Position numbers and translations under genes: made by a program. This document shows positions 27,077-36,020 of a stretch of DNA of 64,000 nt, piece after piece. The DNA is taken from contig CATONX010000008.1 in assembly GCA_951801675.1 (NCBI GenBank), positions 1 to 64,000 on the forward strand, written 5' to 3'. The first letter of the stretch is position 1. Every line of letters starts with the position of its first letter. Source of the stretch: an uncultured Eubacteriales bacterium (GTDB lineage: Bacteria; Bacillota; Clostridia; Oscillospirales; Acutalibacteraceae). Under the pieces are notes generated by a model. The model was not told the origin of the DNA. It ran no database searches and saw only the letters and a program-made list of their open reading frames with translations.

Positions 27077-28897
27077 TTATTTCGCTTTGCTGGCGGACTT
27101 CATCCGCAGCTCCTTAGACAAAATGGCCTTGCGCAGACGGATGCTCTTGGGGGTGACCTCCACCAGCTCATCGTCGTTGATAAACTCCAGCGACTGCTCC
27201 AGGCTGAGGGTAGTGGGCGGGGTCAGCTTGAGCGCGTCATCCGACCCGGCGGCGCGCATGTTGGTCACGTGCTTTTTCTTGCACACGTTTACCACAATGT
27301 CCTCGTTCTTGGGGGACTCGCCCACGATCATCCCTTCGTAGACCTCTACGCCAGGGCCGATGAACAGCGTACCCCGGTCCTGGGCGTTAAAAAGACCGTA
27401 GCCGGTAGAGGTGCCCGATTCATGGGCGACCAGAGAGCCCTGCATGCGGCGGGGAATTTCCCCTTTGTACCGCTCATACCCGTCGAAGATATGGTTTAAG
27501 ATGCCGTTTCCGTTGGTATCGGACAAAAACTGCTGCCGGTATCCCATCAGGCCCCGGGAGGGGATGCGGAATTCCAGGTGGGTCACGCCGGTTTCCCGGG
27601 TCCCCATGTTGAGAAGCTCCGCCTTGCGCGAGCCCAGCTTTTCCATCACCGAGCCCACATAGTTTTCCGGAACCTCGATCATCAGAAGCTCCATGGGTTC
27701 GCACAGATGCCCGTCAATCTCTTTCATGATGACCTTCGGGGGCGATACCGCGAACTCGAAATTTTGCCGGCGCATGGTTTCAATGAGAATGGACAGGTGC
27801 AGCTCACCCCGGCCGGAAACCTTGAAGGTGTCCGCCGAGTCGGTCTCCTCCACCCGCATGGAAACATTGGTTTCCACTTCTTTAAAGAGCCGGTCGCGCA
27901 GGTTGCGGGAGGTGACGTACTTGCCTTCCCGTCCGGCAAAGGGAGAGTTGTTCACCAAAAAGTTCATGGAGACGGTAGGCTCGTCAATCTTCACGAAAGG
28001 CAGAGCCTCCGGGCAGTCGGGTGCGCAGAGGGTCTCGCCGATGTTGAGGGACGGAATGCCCGCCACGCACACCAAATCACCAAGGCTCGCATCCTCTACC
28101 TCCACCCGCTTTAACCCCTCGAACTGGTAAAGCCGGGTGATTTTGCAGGCCTGTGTGGTCCCGTCCTGCCGGCACAAAACCGCAGCCTGGCCGTATTTTG
28201 CCTTTCCACGCTCCACGCGGCCCACCCCGATGCGGCCCACGTAATCGTCCGCTTCAATGGAGGAGAACAGAATCTGCAGCGGGCCGTCCGGGTCTCCTTC
28301 CGGGGCCGGAACGTGCTTTAGGATTTCTTCGAACAACGGCACCATGTTCGTGCCCGGCACCGCCGGGTCCAGAGTGGCGTACCCGTCCCGCCCGGAGGCG
28401 TAGATCACCGGGAACTCCAGCTGGTCGTCGTCTGCTCCCAGCTCGATGAACAGGTCGAGAACCTCGTCCACCACTTCTAAGGGTCTCGCGCCCGGCCGGT
28501 CAATCTTGTTGACCACCACCACCGGTTTCTTGCCCAGGCCCAGCGCCTTTTTGAGCACAAACCGGGTCTGGGGCATGCAGCCTTCAAAGGCGTCCACCAA
28601 TAGGAGAACCCCGTCCACCATCATCAGGATGCGTTCCACCTCGCCGCCGAAATCGGCGTGACCGGGGGTGTCCACAATATTGATTTTCACTTCACCGTAC
28701 TTAACGGCGGTGTTTTTGGATAAAATCGTAATGCCGCGCTCGCGTTCCAGGTCGCCGTTGTCCATGACGCGCTCCTGCACGGCTTCGTTTTCCCGGAAAA
28801 TGCCGCTTTGCTTGAGTAGCTGGTCCACCAGCGTAGTCTTCCCGTGGTCAACGTGGGCGATGATCGCCACGTTGCGAATGTCTTCCCGTTTTGCCAT
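27077..28897 (-). CDS. typA: Translational GTPase TypA/BipA
   Basis: This 606-residue ribosome-associated GTPase helps 50S assembly and stress or cold adaptation. The GTPase motifs are [13 protein letters not shown] (G1, residues 13-25), RGITI (G2), [12 protein letters not shown] (G3) and [11 protein letters not shown] (G4). The EF-G-like domains II, III and V follow, and the C-terminal TypA-specific domain carries phrases such as [17 protein letters not shown] in the form [17 protein letters not shown]. The length is standard. The start ATG at 28897 follows GGAGGGAACAAACAAC. It heads a two-gene transcript with the GNAT gene. Confidence 0.96.
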   Translation of the reverse strand: MAKREDIRNVAIIAHVDHGKTTLVDQLLKQSGIFRENEAVQERVMDNGDLERERGITILSKNTAVKYGEVKINIVDTPGHADFGGEVERILMMVDGVLLLVDAFEGCMPQTRFVLKKALGLGKKPVVVVNKIDRPGARPLEVVDEVLDLFIELGADDDQLEFPVIYASGRDGYATLDPAVPGTNMVPLFEEILKHVPAPEGDPDGPLQILFSSIEADDYVGRIGVGRVERGKAKYGQAAVLCRQDGTTQACKITRLYQFEGLKRVEVEDASLGDLVCVAGIPSLNIGETLCAPDCPEALPFVKIDEPTVSMNFLVNNSPFAGREGKYVTSRNLRDRLFKEVETNVSMRVEETDSADTFKVSGRGELHLSILIETMRRQNFEFAVSPPKVIMKEIDGHLCEPMELLMIEVPENYVGSVMEKLGSRKAELLNMGTRETGVTHLEFRIPSRGLMGYRQQFLSDTNGNGILNHIFDGYERYKGEIPRRMQGSLVAHESGTSTGYGLFNAQDRGTLFIGPGVEVYEGMIVGESPKNEDIVVNVCKKKHVTNMRAAGSDDALKLTPPTTLSLEQSLEFINDDELVEVTPKSIRLRKAILSKELRMKSASKAK

Positions 28898-29015
28898 GTT
28901 GTTTGTTCCCTCCGTCGGTTTCCGAAACGCGTCCGGTGTTCCTGAAATGGGCGCTGCGGCCGTGCGGCTTTGCCCCCTAAGACGCGGTTTTCTTTTCCTT
29001 GCCTTTAACTTATAA

Positions 29016-29044
29016 ATTTTAGCACAATCCCCACCCCGTTACAA
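29016..29044 (-). promoter_or_regulatory. Promoter of typA
   Basis: Minus-strand TTGTAA (29039-29044), a 17-base spacer and TAAAAT (29016-29021) leave a leader of about 110 nt before typA. Confidence 0.6.
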
Positions 29045-29070
29045 TAGAAGGATTGAATAAATCCCGTCCT

Positions 29071-29098
29071 TTGCAAATCGGTCCTTTTCAGATATAAT
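29071..29098 (+). promoter_or_regulatory. Promoter of the histidine phosphatase gene
   Basis: TTGCAA (29071-29076), a 16-base spacer and a perfect TATAAT (29093-29098) lie about 69 bases before the start at 29167. Confidence 0.65.
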
Positions 29099-29166
29099 GT
29101 TGTTATACGCATAAAATTCGGCCACATACAGACGAAAAGACACATTGCGAAAGGAAACCGCATAGA

Positions 29167-29898
29167 ATGAAAACATACCAGATTCATCTGATTCGCCACG
29201 GCATCATCGACGGCAATCTAAAGGGGCAGTATATCGGCGTCACCGACCAGCCTTTGGCCCCCGAAGGGGTGCGCCAGCTTCTGGATTTAAAGGAACGCTA
29301 TCAGTACCCCCAGGCCCAGCGGTATTATTGCAGCCCCCTTCTGCGCTGCAGGCAGACCATGAAGGTGCTCTATCCTGAGGCCGATCCCACCCCGGTGCCT
29401 GGTTTTTCCGAGTGCAGCTTCGGGGTGTTCGAAGGTAAGAGCGCCCAGGAGCTGAAACAGGATCCCCGGTTTCTTCAGTGGATGGAGGAAGGGGGAACCG
29501 GCGCGCCTCCCGAAGGGGAAAGCGGGGTGGACTTTCAGATCCGCTGCTGCAACGCCTTCATCGAGCTGGTGCAGGAGCTGATGAAAACCGGCACCACTTC
29601 TGCGGTGGTGGTGGCCCATGGAGGCACCATCATGTCCATCCTGGCGGCCTTCGGCCTGCCAAGGGCCAACTTCTTCGACTGGATGTGTCAAAACGGCCAC
29701 GGCTACAGCCTGCGGGTGACTCCGAGCTTGTGGATGAGCGGCCAGGTGGTGGAGGCCTATCAGATGCTTCCTTTGGGCTATGGTCCAGAACGGTCGGACG
29801 AGCAGAAGATCATCCTGGACGTGGCCAGAGAAGCGGCGGACCGGGCGTACGGCCGGCCGGAAGACGAAGAGGCGGAGAGAAACGAGGACGAGCTGTAA
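29167..29898 (+). CDS. Histidine phosphatase superfamily protein (phosphoglycerate mutase-like)
   Basis: This 243-residue protein has the RHG motif of the superfamily (HLIRHG, catalytic His at residue 11), the conserved YCSPLLRCRQT (arginine of the pocket), the acid residue region FSECSFGVFEGKS and the second histidine in VVAHGGTIMSIL. The proteins are phosphatases of sugar phosphates, alpha-ribazole phosphate (CobC) or other small molecules; no cobalamin genes lie nearby, so the substrate is open. The C-terminal 35 residues are acidic. The start ATG at 29167 follows GAAAGGAAACC. Confidence 0.85.
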   Translation: MKTYQIHLIRHGIIDGNLKGQYIGVTDQPLAPEGVRQLLDLKERYQYPQAQRYYCSPLLRCRQTMKVLYPEADPTPVPGFSECSFGVFEGKSAQELKQDPRFLQWMEEGGTGAPPEGESGVDFQIRCCNAFIELVQELMKTGTTSAVVVAHGGTIMSILAAFGLPRANFFDWMCQNGHGYSLRVTPSLWMSGQVVEAYQMLPLGYGPERSDEQKIILDVAREAADRAYGRPEDEEAERNEDEL

Positions 29899-29968
29899 AA
29901 ACGAAACCGTTTTCAACTGTTTGTTGAAAACCCTGTTCATATGATTCGGGAATGGAGGGGAACACATC

Positions 29969-31123
29969 GTGAAAAAACGAAAGCTTGCCGGCTTGCTTCT
30001 TACTTGTCTCTTGGTGCTCAGCGGGTGCGTCCCTTCCCCCGCCCCGCCGGACAACGTGCCGTCTCCTCCGGCGGCTTCCTCTCCGGCGCCCTCCTCCTTG
30101 GTACCCGAAAGCAAGCCTTCCCCGTCCGAAACCTGGGGGGAAACGGGCAGCGCCAAAACCCTGACCGGCAGTACCCTGGTGGTCAACCTTTTCCTTTCCG
30201 ACGCGCAGAGCCAGTGGGACAGCCAGTCCCGCACCGACGCCATGGAGATGCTCGAGGAGGCCTTTGTCTTTCTGACCGAGGAAGCGTCACGCTATGGGCA
30301 GGAGATCCGGCTGGCTCAAACCGACAAGCTGGCCTCCTATTACCTGACCTTTGACCAAGCGGTGGAGGACAATCTAGAGTATTACTGGTGGACCGACGAA
30401 ATGCTTCCCCAGAATGGGTTTGCGGACTTTTCCGTTTTGCTGGAGGACGCCGTCAAGCAGGCCGGAGAACCGTACGACAATGTGGCGGCCATTGTCCATC
30501 TCAATAAGCCGGGGCGCAGCTATGCCCTCCCCTTCCTCGCGGGAAACGAGGAAAAGTACCAGGCTGAGCATTTGGTGATGTTCTTTAACGAAGATGTCTC
30601 CCATCCCTATTACATCTGTCCGGCGGCCTATGCCCACGAGCTTTTGCATCTGTTCGGCGCCAGGGACCTTTACGACCCGGACGGCCAGAACGCCGCCGTT
30701 AAGGACCTGGCTCGGAGCGTATGTGAAGACGATATTATGCTTTCGATCTCCTCGAACCTGTATAACCACCGGGTGGAGGGCCTAACCGCCTACTCGGTGG
30801 GGTGGCTTAGTGAGCTGCCGGAGGAGTTTTTGCCGCTTGAGGAGGTATTGAGCCGTCAAACCGGAGAGGAAGAAAGCCATGAAGATTTGCAAAGCGCGGC
30901 CCTACCAGGCAAAAACGCTGACGGCCCTTTCCATGGCCTCCAAGCGGGTATGGAACTATCCAAAGGAATACGAGGCCGTATGGAAGGCGGAACTGACCAT
31001 TACCCCCGCCTATATCCGGGATCATCTGGTGCTGGTGGCCGAAGACGCGGGGACTTTGTGCGGCTACGGCTCGGTGGTGGAGGTAAAGGAACCCTTTATG
31101 GCAGGGAAGGTGCCGGTACATAA
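29969..31123 (+). CDS. Metzincin-like metalloprotease lipoprotein, 3' end probably shifted
   Basis: This 384-residue reading frame begins with a clear lipoprotein signal (lipid cysteine at residue 20 in LVLSGC) and then a Pro/Ser-rich linker (residues 21-60). The zinc motif AHELLHLFGARD (H223, E224, H227, G230, D233) fits HEXXHXXGXXD, as in snapalysin-like metzincins. The predicted role is a surface peptidase. From about residue 295 onward the frame lies over the next gene and reads as low-complexity, Gly/Arg-rich sequence. A single-base shift near the T-run at 30825-30835 would end it before 30879, so the natural C-terminus is probably near residue 290. The start is GTG 29969 with GGAGGGG upstream. 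Confidence 0.7.
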   Translation: MKKRKLAGLLLTCLLVLSGCVPSPAPPDNVPSPPAASSPAPSSLVPESKPSPSETWGETGSAKTLTGSTLVVNLFLSDAQSQWDSQSRTDAMEMLEEAFVFLTEEASRYGQEIRLAQTDKLASYYLTFDQAVEDNLEYYWWTDEMLPQNGFADFSVLLEDAVKQAGEPYDNVAAIVHLNKPGRSYALPFLAGNEEKYQAEHLVMFFNEDVSHPYYICPAAYAHELLHLFGARDLYDPDGQNAAVKDLARSVCEDDIMLSISSNLYNHRVEGLTAYSVGWLSELPEEFLPLEEVLSRQTGEEESHEDLQSAALPGKNADGPFHGLQAGMELSKGIRGRMEGGTDHYPRLYPGSSGAGGRRRGDFVRLRLGGGGKGTLYGREGAGT

Positions 31124-31403
31124 GGGATTCTGGCTCGAGCACCTGTTTGTAGCGCCCGACCGGCTTGGTACCGGAATTGGGCGCAAGCTGGTGGCTGCTC
31201 TTTTGGAGGAATGCCGCAGGATGGGAGTGGAACATCTGCACCTATTCGCCGAACCTAAGGCGGCCGGGTTTTATGAAAAGCTGGGCGCTCGGTATGAGGG
31301 GGAATCTCCATCCAGCATCGAAGGGCGCACAACGCCCTTGTTTTGTTTTGATTTGACTTTGCAAGCCGCCGAATCTGCCCAACGTTTTCCCCATCCCGGA
31401 TAA
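30879..31403 (+). CDS. GNAT-family N-acetyltransferase
   Basis: This 174-residue protein is a single GNAT domain. The acetyl-CoA loop is LFVAPDRLGTGIGRKLVAALL (about residues 89-109), followed by EHLHLFAEPKAAGFYEKLGARYEGE, the usual closing strand-helix. The start ATG at 30879 has GGAGAGGAAGAAAGCC in front. The first 245 bases overlap the preceding lipoprotein frame in another phase; the GNAT frame is clearly the coding one there because its domain pattern is intact. The acceptor substrate is unknown. Confidence 0.85.
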   Translation: MKICKARPYQAKTLTALSMASKRVWNYPKEYEAVWKAELTITPAYIRDHLVLVAEDAGTLCGYGSVVEVKEPFMAGKVPVHKGFWLEHLFVAPDRLGTGIGRKLVAALLEECRRMGVEHLHLFAEPKAAGFYEKLGARYEGESPSSIEGRTTPLFCFDLTLQAAESAQRFPHPG

Positions 31404-31536
31404 AAAACAAAAATTTTTTATCCGGGGTTTGTGCATATTCCCGCCCTTTTCGCACATACTACATCCGCTCTGTTCCGCACCGGCGTCGGAACAGGGCGGA
31501 TAACCCACTTTTCGCCGGGGAAATGGCGGGAAGCAA

Positions 31537-31965
31537 ATGGACAGCAACATCGAATTTTTAAACACCCTCTACCAAACCGCGAAGATGGGCGAGGACAACA
31601 TCAAAACCGTTCTCAAAACCGTAAACGCGCAGGACATCAAAAGCGACCTGCAAACCCAAATGAACGGCTATAACACCTTCAGCTACCGCGCTCAGCAGTT
31701 GATGACCAAATACGACGATGTTCCCAAAGAAAACGGTCCCATGCAAAAGGCGATGGCTTATGCGGGCGTGCGCATGAACACCATGAAAGACGCGTCGCCC
31801 TCCCATATCGCCGAAATGATGATCCAGGGCAGCACCATGGGCATCATTGAAGAAACCGAATCCCTCAAAAAGCACCCGGAGGCGGACGAACCCATTCAGC
31901 AGATCGCCCGGGACATGATCCAGTTCGAGCAAAACAGCATTGAACGGCTCAAGCAATACCTGTAA
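31537..31965 (+). CDS. Hypothetical helix-bundle protein
   Basis: This 142-residue protein is almost certainly all-helical, with long amphipathic helices at roughly residues 2-26, 30-62, 68-85, 87-105 and 115-142. It is rich in Met, Gln and Lys and has no cysteines and no membrane segment. The general look recalls DUF2383/ferritin-like four-helix proteins, but the carboxylate and histidine metal ligands of true ferritins are not in a recognisable pattern. The start ATG at 31537 follows GGCGGGAAGCAA. It stands alone in its direction and ends before a terminator. I do not assign a function. Confidence 0.75.
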   Translation: MDSNIEFLNTLYQTAKMGEDNIKTVLKTVNAQDIKSDLQTQMNGYNTFSYRAQQLMTKYDDVPKENGPMQKAMAYAGVRMNTMKDASPSHIAEMMIQGSTMGIIEETESLKKHPEADEPIQQIARDMIQFEQNSIERLKQYL

Positions 31966-32013
31966 CCCCAGGTGTTTCAAATGCGGGCGCGGCGGCCCGG
32001 TTCTCTATACGCC

Positions 32014-32054
32014 GAAACAGGGACAGCAATTTAGAATTGCCATCCCTGTTTTTA
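32014..32054. terminator. Bidirectional terminator between convergent genes
   Basis: AAACAGGGA pairs with TCCCTGTTT around an inner GCAAT/ATTGC stem, followed by T-rich sequence. It serves the helix-bundle gene (plus) and possibly the YjbR-type gene (minus). Confidence 0.75.
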
Positions 32055-32429
32055 TGCCTTTCCTTTTCGAATTTTCGGCGCGGTCAAATCAAAGCTGACG
32101 TCCAGCACCATTTTGACCGTTTCTTCTTTTGCGCTGCCGTCCAACGAAATCGAGACCCAGTTGGCCTTGTTCATATGGTACGCCGGGTAGACGCCGGGCT
32201 CCGCCCGCAAGGACCCCTGCAAAAGAGGATCGCATTTGACGTTTACAATGTCCAGCGCCCCCTCCTCCCTAATGCCCAGCTTTTCTCTGGAAACCGTCAT
32301 CAGCACCGCGAACCACTTGCGGTTGTTCGGATGGCGAAACACTACATTGGTAGGATACTTCTCCCATGGACGCTCCCCATCCACGCCATAGGTTTGCGCT
32401 ATATATTCTTCCCATTCTTCTCGGTTCAT
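32052..32429 (-). CDS. MmcQ/YjbR-family protein
   Basis: This 125-residue protein belongs to the MmcQ/YjbR family, a CyaY-like fold sometimes described as DNA-binding. Typical phrases are YGVDGERPW, then the core KWFAVLMTVSREKLG, the VNVKCDPLL stretch, and near the end MNKANWVSI. Its role in the cell is not known. I chose ATG 32429 because GGGGAGG lies 9 bases upstream; ATG 32438, three residues longer, touches that site. It stands alone; the large acyl-CoA synthetase gene upstream on the same strand ends 170 bases earlier and has its own hairpin. Confidence 0.85.
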   Translation of the reverse strand: MNREEWEEYIAQTYGVDGERPWEKYPTNVVFRHPNNRKWFAVLMTVSREKLGIREEGALDIVNVKCDPLLQGSLRAEPGVYPAYHMNKANWVSISLDGSAKEETVKMVLDVSFDLTAPKIRKGKA

Positions 32430-32529
32430 ATGTCCCATCCTCCCCAGCGTTCGAGCCCGTCTTCCTTCATTATAATGAGGTCACCTCCTCTTTTCAACCG
32501 TTTTTCAGCCGCCCTCTCCAACCAAACAA

Positions 32530-32567
32530 GCCCGGCGGCGAACCTTAAGTTGGTTCGCCGCCGGGCT
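32530..32567 (-). terminator. Terminator of the XRE-cupin-acyl-CoA synthetase gene
   Basis: A 15-bp G+C-rich perfect stem (32530-32544 with 32553-32567) lies about 35 bases past the stop codon at 32601. The T-run on the minus strand is weak (TTGTTTGGTT). Confidence 0.7.
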
Positions 32568-32600
32568 TTCCGTCAGGCCGGGCGCTGGGCCGGCCTTTGC

Positions 32601-34892
32601 TTATTTGCTTTCGCCGCGGATCTCCACACGGCGGATCTTGCCGCTGATGGTCTTGGGCAGCTCATCGACAAATTCCACCACCCGCGGGTACTTATAGGGC
32701 GCGGTATGGTCCTTGACATAGGTCTGGATTTCCTTCTTAAGCGCCTCCGACGGCTCGTTGCCGCGGGTCAGCACAATGGTGGCCTTGACCACCTGGCCGC
32801 GGATGGGGTCGGGCACGCCGGTGATGGCGCACTCGAGCACATAGGGCAGCTCCATGATGACGCTTTCGATCTCGAACGGGCCAATGCGGTAGCCGGAGGA
32901 TTTGATCAGGTCGTCGGTGCGGCCCACATACCAGAAGTAGCCGTCCTCATCCCGCCAGGCCATGTCGCCGGTGTGGTAGGCCCCGTCGTGCCAGGCGGCC
33001 TTGGTCAGGCCTTCGTCCCGGTAATAGCCTTTGTAAAGCCCGCAGGGAACTTCCTTGTCGGTGCGCACCACAATCTCCCCTACCTCGCCGGGCTTAGCAA
33101 AGGTTCCGTCGCCGGTGACCAGGTCGATGTGGTACTGGGGGTTGGGCTTGCCCATGGAACCGGGTTTGGGCTCCATGCCGATGAGGTTTGCGATGGCAAG
33201 GGTGGTTTCGGTCTGGCCGAAGCCTTCCATGAGCTTTAAGCCGGTGGCGTTATACCACTGCTGGTACACCTCGGGGTTGAGCGCCTCGCCTGCGATGGTG
33301 CAGTAGGTCAGGGAGCTCAAGTCGTACTTCGTCAGGTCCTCCTTGATGAAGAACCGGTACATGGTGGGAGGCGCGCAGAAGGTGGTGATGCGGTATTTGG
33401 CGAACATGGGGAGGATATCCTCCGCATGGAACCGGTCGAAGTCATAGGTAAAGACCGCCGCCTCGCACAGCCACTGGCCGTAGAGCTTGCCCCAGACCGC
33501 CTTGCCCCAGCCGGTGTCGGAGATGGTGAAGTGCAGCCCGTCGGGGTTGACGTTGTGCCACCAGCGGGCGGTGACGATGTGGCCGATGGCATAGGTGTAG
33601 GCGTGGGTGGCGATTTTCGGATAGCCGGTGGTACCGGAGGTAAAATACATGAGCATGGGGTCGGTGGCAAGGGTGGCGGCTTCGCCGGTGGGGCGCTCGA
33701 ACACGTCCGAGCTGCCTTCCAGGCCCTCGTCGAAGTTGAGCCAGCCTTCTCTCGTGCCGTTGACCACGCACTTGATTTCCAGCGTGGGGGATTCGGCCTG
33801 GGCCTCGTCCACGTAGTGAGTCACGTCCCCGTCGCTGGTGCACACCACCGCTTTGACGCCGGCGGCGTTGAACCGATAGGAGAAATCATGAGTGACCAGC
33901 TGGTTGGTGGCGGGGATGGCGACAGCCCCCAGCTTATGCAGGCCCACGATGGCGAACCAGAACTGGTAATGGCGTTTGAGCACCAGCATAACCCGGTCGC
34001 CCTTCTTGATGCCTAAGGAACGGAAATAGTTGGCGGCCTTGGCGGAATACCGGGCCATGTCGCCGAAGGAGAAATCCCGCTCCTGCTTGTCATTGGAGAC
34101 CCAGAGCATGGCTCGCTTATCGGGGCATTTTTTACCCAGCGCGTCCACCACGTCGAAGCCGAAGTTGAAGTTTTCCGGGGTTTTGAAGCGGATGTCTTTT
34201 AAGTGGCCGTTCTCGTCGAGAGTTTCGTCCACAAACTGCTTGTAAAGAAGCTCCTTGGGCGCCGCGGGCGTGACCGCTTCCTCCTGCTCGGCGACCACTT
34301 CCACCGGCTGGGTGTCCGCGCCCTCTCTGCCCTTCATCACAAAGGCCAGAAACTCGCAGTCCTCCCCGCCGACCGCCACCATGCCGTGGTGATGGCTCGC
34401 GTCGTAGAAGATGCAGTCGCCCTCCTTGAGGACCTCCACATGACCGTTCACCTGTACCTTCAGCTGGCCCTTGAGCACATAGTCCATCTCCTGGCCTTCG
34501 TGGAAGGACAGATGGATGGGGCTCTCCTCCTCTTCCTTCGAATACTTGGCCTTGACCACAAAGGGTTCAGCCAGGCGGTCCTTGAAGAGATAGGCAAGGT
34601 GCTGATAGTCAAACTCCCGGCGGCGGCGGATGGGCATGCCCTCCCCTTTGCGCGCCATGGAGTACACCTGCAGATGGGGTTCCTCGCCGGAGACGATGGC
34701 GGAAATGTCAATCCCGAACCGGGTGGCGCATTTGAACAGGAAGGTGAAGGAAAAGTCCTGTTCCCCGTTCTCCTTTGCCAGGTATTCGTCCAGGGTCACG
34801 TCCGTGACCTGCGCCATTTCCTCTGGCGTGATGTCCATCATCTGCCGCAGGCCTTTGAGGCGTTCTGCGATTTTCTTGACCTGTGTTTCCAT
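32601..34892 (-). CDS. XRE-cupin-acyl-CoA synthetase fusion protein
   Basis: This 763-residue chain joins three parts. Residues 7-70 read as an XRE-type helix-turn-helix; residues 108-188 form a small-molecule-binding cupin (FHEGQEMDYVLKG, KEGDCIFYDASHHHGM); residues 215-760 form a complete AMP-forming acyl-CoA synthetase. The AMP-binding signature TSGTTG is at 418-423, then EGFGQTET, YHTGDMAWRDEDGYFWYVGR, and the catalytic lysine in KTISGKIRR. The ligase part is closest in pattern to medium-chain or branched-chain acyl-CoA synthetases. XRE-cupin proteins are normally separate regulators. The start ATG at 34892 follows AAGGAGG. A T-box leader controls the gene, so the product should be linked to amino-acid supply; a role in activating a carboxylic acid for amino-acid synthesis is inference. 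Confidence 0.88.
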   Translation of the reverse strand: METQVKKIAERLKGLRQMMDITPEEMAQVTDVTLDEYLAKENGEQDFSFTFLFKCATRFGIDISAIVSGEEPHLQVYSMARKGEGMPIRRRREFDYQHLAYLFKDRLAEPFVVKAKYSKEEEESPIHLSFHEGQEMDYVLKGQLKVQVNGHVEVLKEGDCIFYDASHHHGMVAVGGEDCEFLAFVMKGREGADTQPVEVVAEQEEAVTPAAPKELLYKQFVDETLDENGHLKDIRFKTPENFNFGFDVVDALGKKCPDKRAMLWVSNDKQERDFSFGDMARYSAKAANYFRSLGIKKGDRVMLVLKRHYQFWFAIVGLHKLGAVAIPATNQLVTHDFSYRFNAAGVKAVVCTSDGDVTHYVDEAQAESPTLEIKCVVNGTREGWLNFDEGLEGSSDVFERPTGEAATLATDPMLMYFTSGTTGYPKIATHAYTYAIGHIVTARWWHNVNPDGLHFTISDTGWGKAVWGKLYGQWLCEAAVFTYDFDRFHAEDILPMFAKYRITTFCAPPTMYRFFIKEDLTKYDLSSLTYCTIAGEALNPEVYQQWYNATGLKLMEGFGQTETTLAIANLIGMEPKPGSMGKPNPQYHIDLVTGDGTFAKPGEVGEIVVRTDKEVPCGLYKGYYRDEGLTKAAWHDGAYHTGDMAWRDEDGYFWYVGRTDDLIKSSGYRIGPFEIESVIMELPYVLECAITGVPDPIRGQVVKATIVLTRGNEPSEALKKEIQTYVKDHTAPYKYPRVVEFVDELPKTISGKIRRVEIRGESK

Positions 34893-34929
34893 CTGAAAAA
34901 CCTCCTTATTGCATTGGTTCCAAAAAAAT

Positions 34930-35217
34930 TACAAAAGAAAAAGCTTCATCTCCACTGAAGAGATGAAGCTGAATACACTCCACGTTACCACTCTACTTGC
35001 CGGTTTTTCTCCGGCCACCTTTGCCGTATCCAATAATACGCTCTCCTGTAACGGGGAGAACCCGGTCTCGCTTACTTCACGCCTGACGGCGGGTTGGGCG
35101 GACTGCTTGGGGGTGATAGACAACTGCCACACGTTACCGCCTTGCACCAACCGGCGGCTCTCTGAAAACGGAGATGGCCATGCCCGTGTCCCCTTCGTCG
35201 CATTGCTCTTATAAATT
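34930..35217 (-). ncRNA. T-box riboswitch leader of the acyl-CoA synthetase gene
   Basis: Read on the minus strand, stem I shows the AG-box CAGAGAGCC (35158-35163 for AGAGAG) and the apical TTGGTGCAAGG loop that docks the tRNA elbow. Much further on comes AGAGTGGTAACGTGGAG (34978-34994), a variant of the T-box AGGGTGGTACCGCG that keeps the TGGT tRNA-pairing bulge. A terminator follows (34942-34970, AGCTTCATCT with AGATGAAGCT, then TTTTTCTTTT). The specifier codon is not certain; on the 3' strand of stem I the sequence TTGTCTATCACC offers ATC (Ile) or GTC (Val). The T-box class is well supported, the amino acid is not. The 190 bases between this leader and the amidase gene at 35405 show only the promoter. 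Confidence 0.82.
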
Positions 35218-35223
35218 TCTTAC

Positions 35224-35252
35224 AGGATACACCCAAGCGCTCCCCTTGTCAA
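35224..35252 (-). promoter_or_regulatory. Promoter of the T-box acyl-CoA synthetase transcript
   Basis: Minus-strand perfect TTGACA (35247-35252), a 17-base spacer and TATCCT (35224-35229) place the start near 35217, about 325 nt before the coding region. Confidence 0.75.
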
Positions 35253-35404
35253 GAGAAATTTTTTCTTTTCTAAGCCGTATTTTTTCACCGGGTCCGGTCA
35301 TTTGAGGGAAGCGCTTGTTCTCGTTCTTTCCTCTGAAATTCGCATTCACCCAGGCGCCCGGTTTTTTTCTGTAGCCCGATCCGCTTGTTTCCAGCCCGGT
35401 GGGA

Positions 35405-35917
35405 TTATACCGGCGTCTGGTAGCGCACCGCTTCAATATGAACAAAACGGATGGCGGAAAACTGGTAACTGGACAGGGGGCGGCAGTCCGCATCGTTGGA
35501 ATGGGCGGCTACCAGGATGTTGTCCAGGGTGGGTTCTCCGCGGATCATGACGATGAACGGGGTGTGGGCGAAATTGCGCTCCTCAAAGGCCAGCTGAACA
35601 ATATCCCCGGCAAGCACCCCTTGCCGGTCGGTGGAATAGCCGTAAGGACCCACCCCGTCGTTGGACACGAGGAAGTTATACAGATAGGTCACTCCGGTCC
35701 AGGAGGGGGTACGGTCGTTGGCTGAAATGTAAAACCACCCATAGGTGGGGGTGTAGTTCATAATGCCGCTGCCTGCGTAGATGCACTGAGAGGCAAAATT
35801 GGTGCAGTCTCCGCCGATGCCCTGATAATCGAAATAATCTGGATTGCGGAAATACGCCCAGCGGTGGGCATAGGCTACCGCCTTGGTGCGGTCGTAAGGG
35901 AATTCCTGCAAAGCCAT
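35405..35917 (-). CDS. Amidase-domain (Amidase_6) protein
   Basis: This 170-residue protein is a stand-alone putative amidase domain (PF12671 type). The phrases YDRTKAVAYAHRWAYFRNP and GGDCTNFASQC give the expected catalytic cysteine at residue 38, and a later histidine lies in FAHTPFIVM. Such domains are found in cell-wall lytic and spore-related proteins of Firmicutes. Here there is no signal peptide and no binding module, so it either acts inside the cell or is released another way. The start ATG at 35917 follows GGAAGGTGGCGG. It has no operon partner. Confidence 0.85.
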   Translation of the reverse strand: MALQEFPYDRTKAVAYAHRWAYFRNPDYFDYQGIGGDCTNFASQCIYAGSGIMNYTPTYGWFYISANDRTPSWTGVTYLYNFLVSNDGVGPYGYSTDRQGVLAGDIVQLAFEERNFAHTPFIVMIRGEPTLDNILVAAHSNDADCRPLSSYQFSAIRFVHIEAVRYQTPV

Positions 35918-36020
35918 AGCGAATCCGCCACCTTCCTATTGCTTCGGACCTATTCTCCTTTCATTCTATGAACAGACAGCAGCCTGGTGCCAGTCCCGAA
36001 AAATTTTGCTTCTGCGCTCT

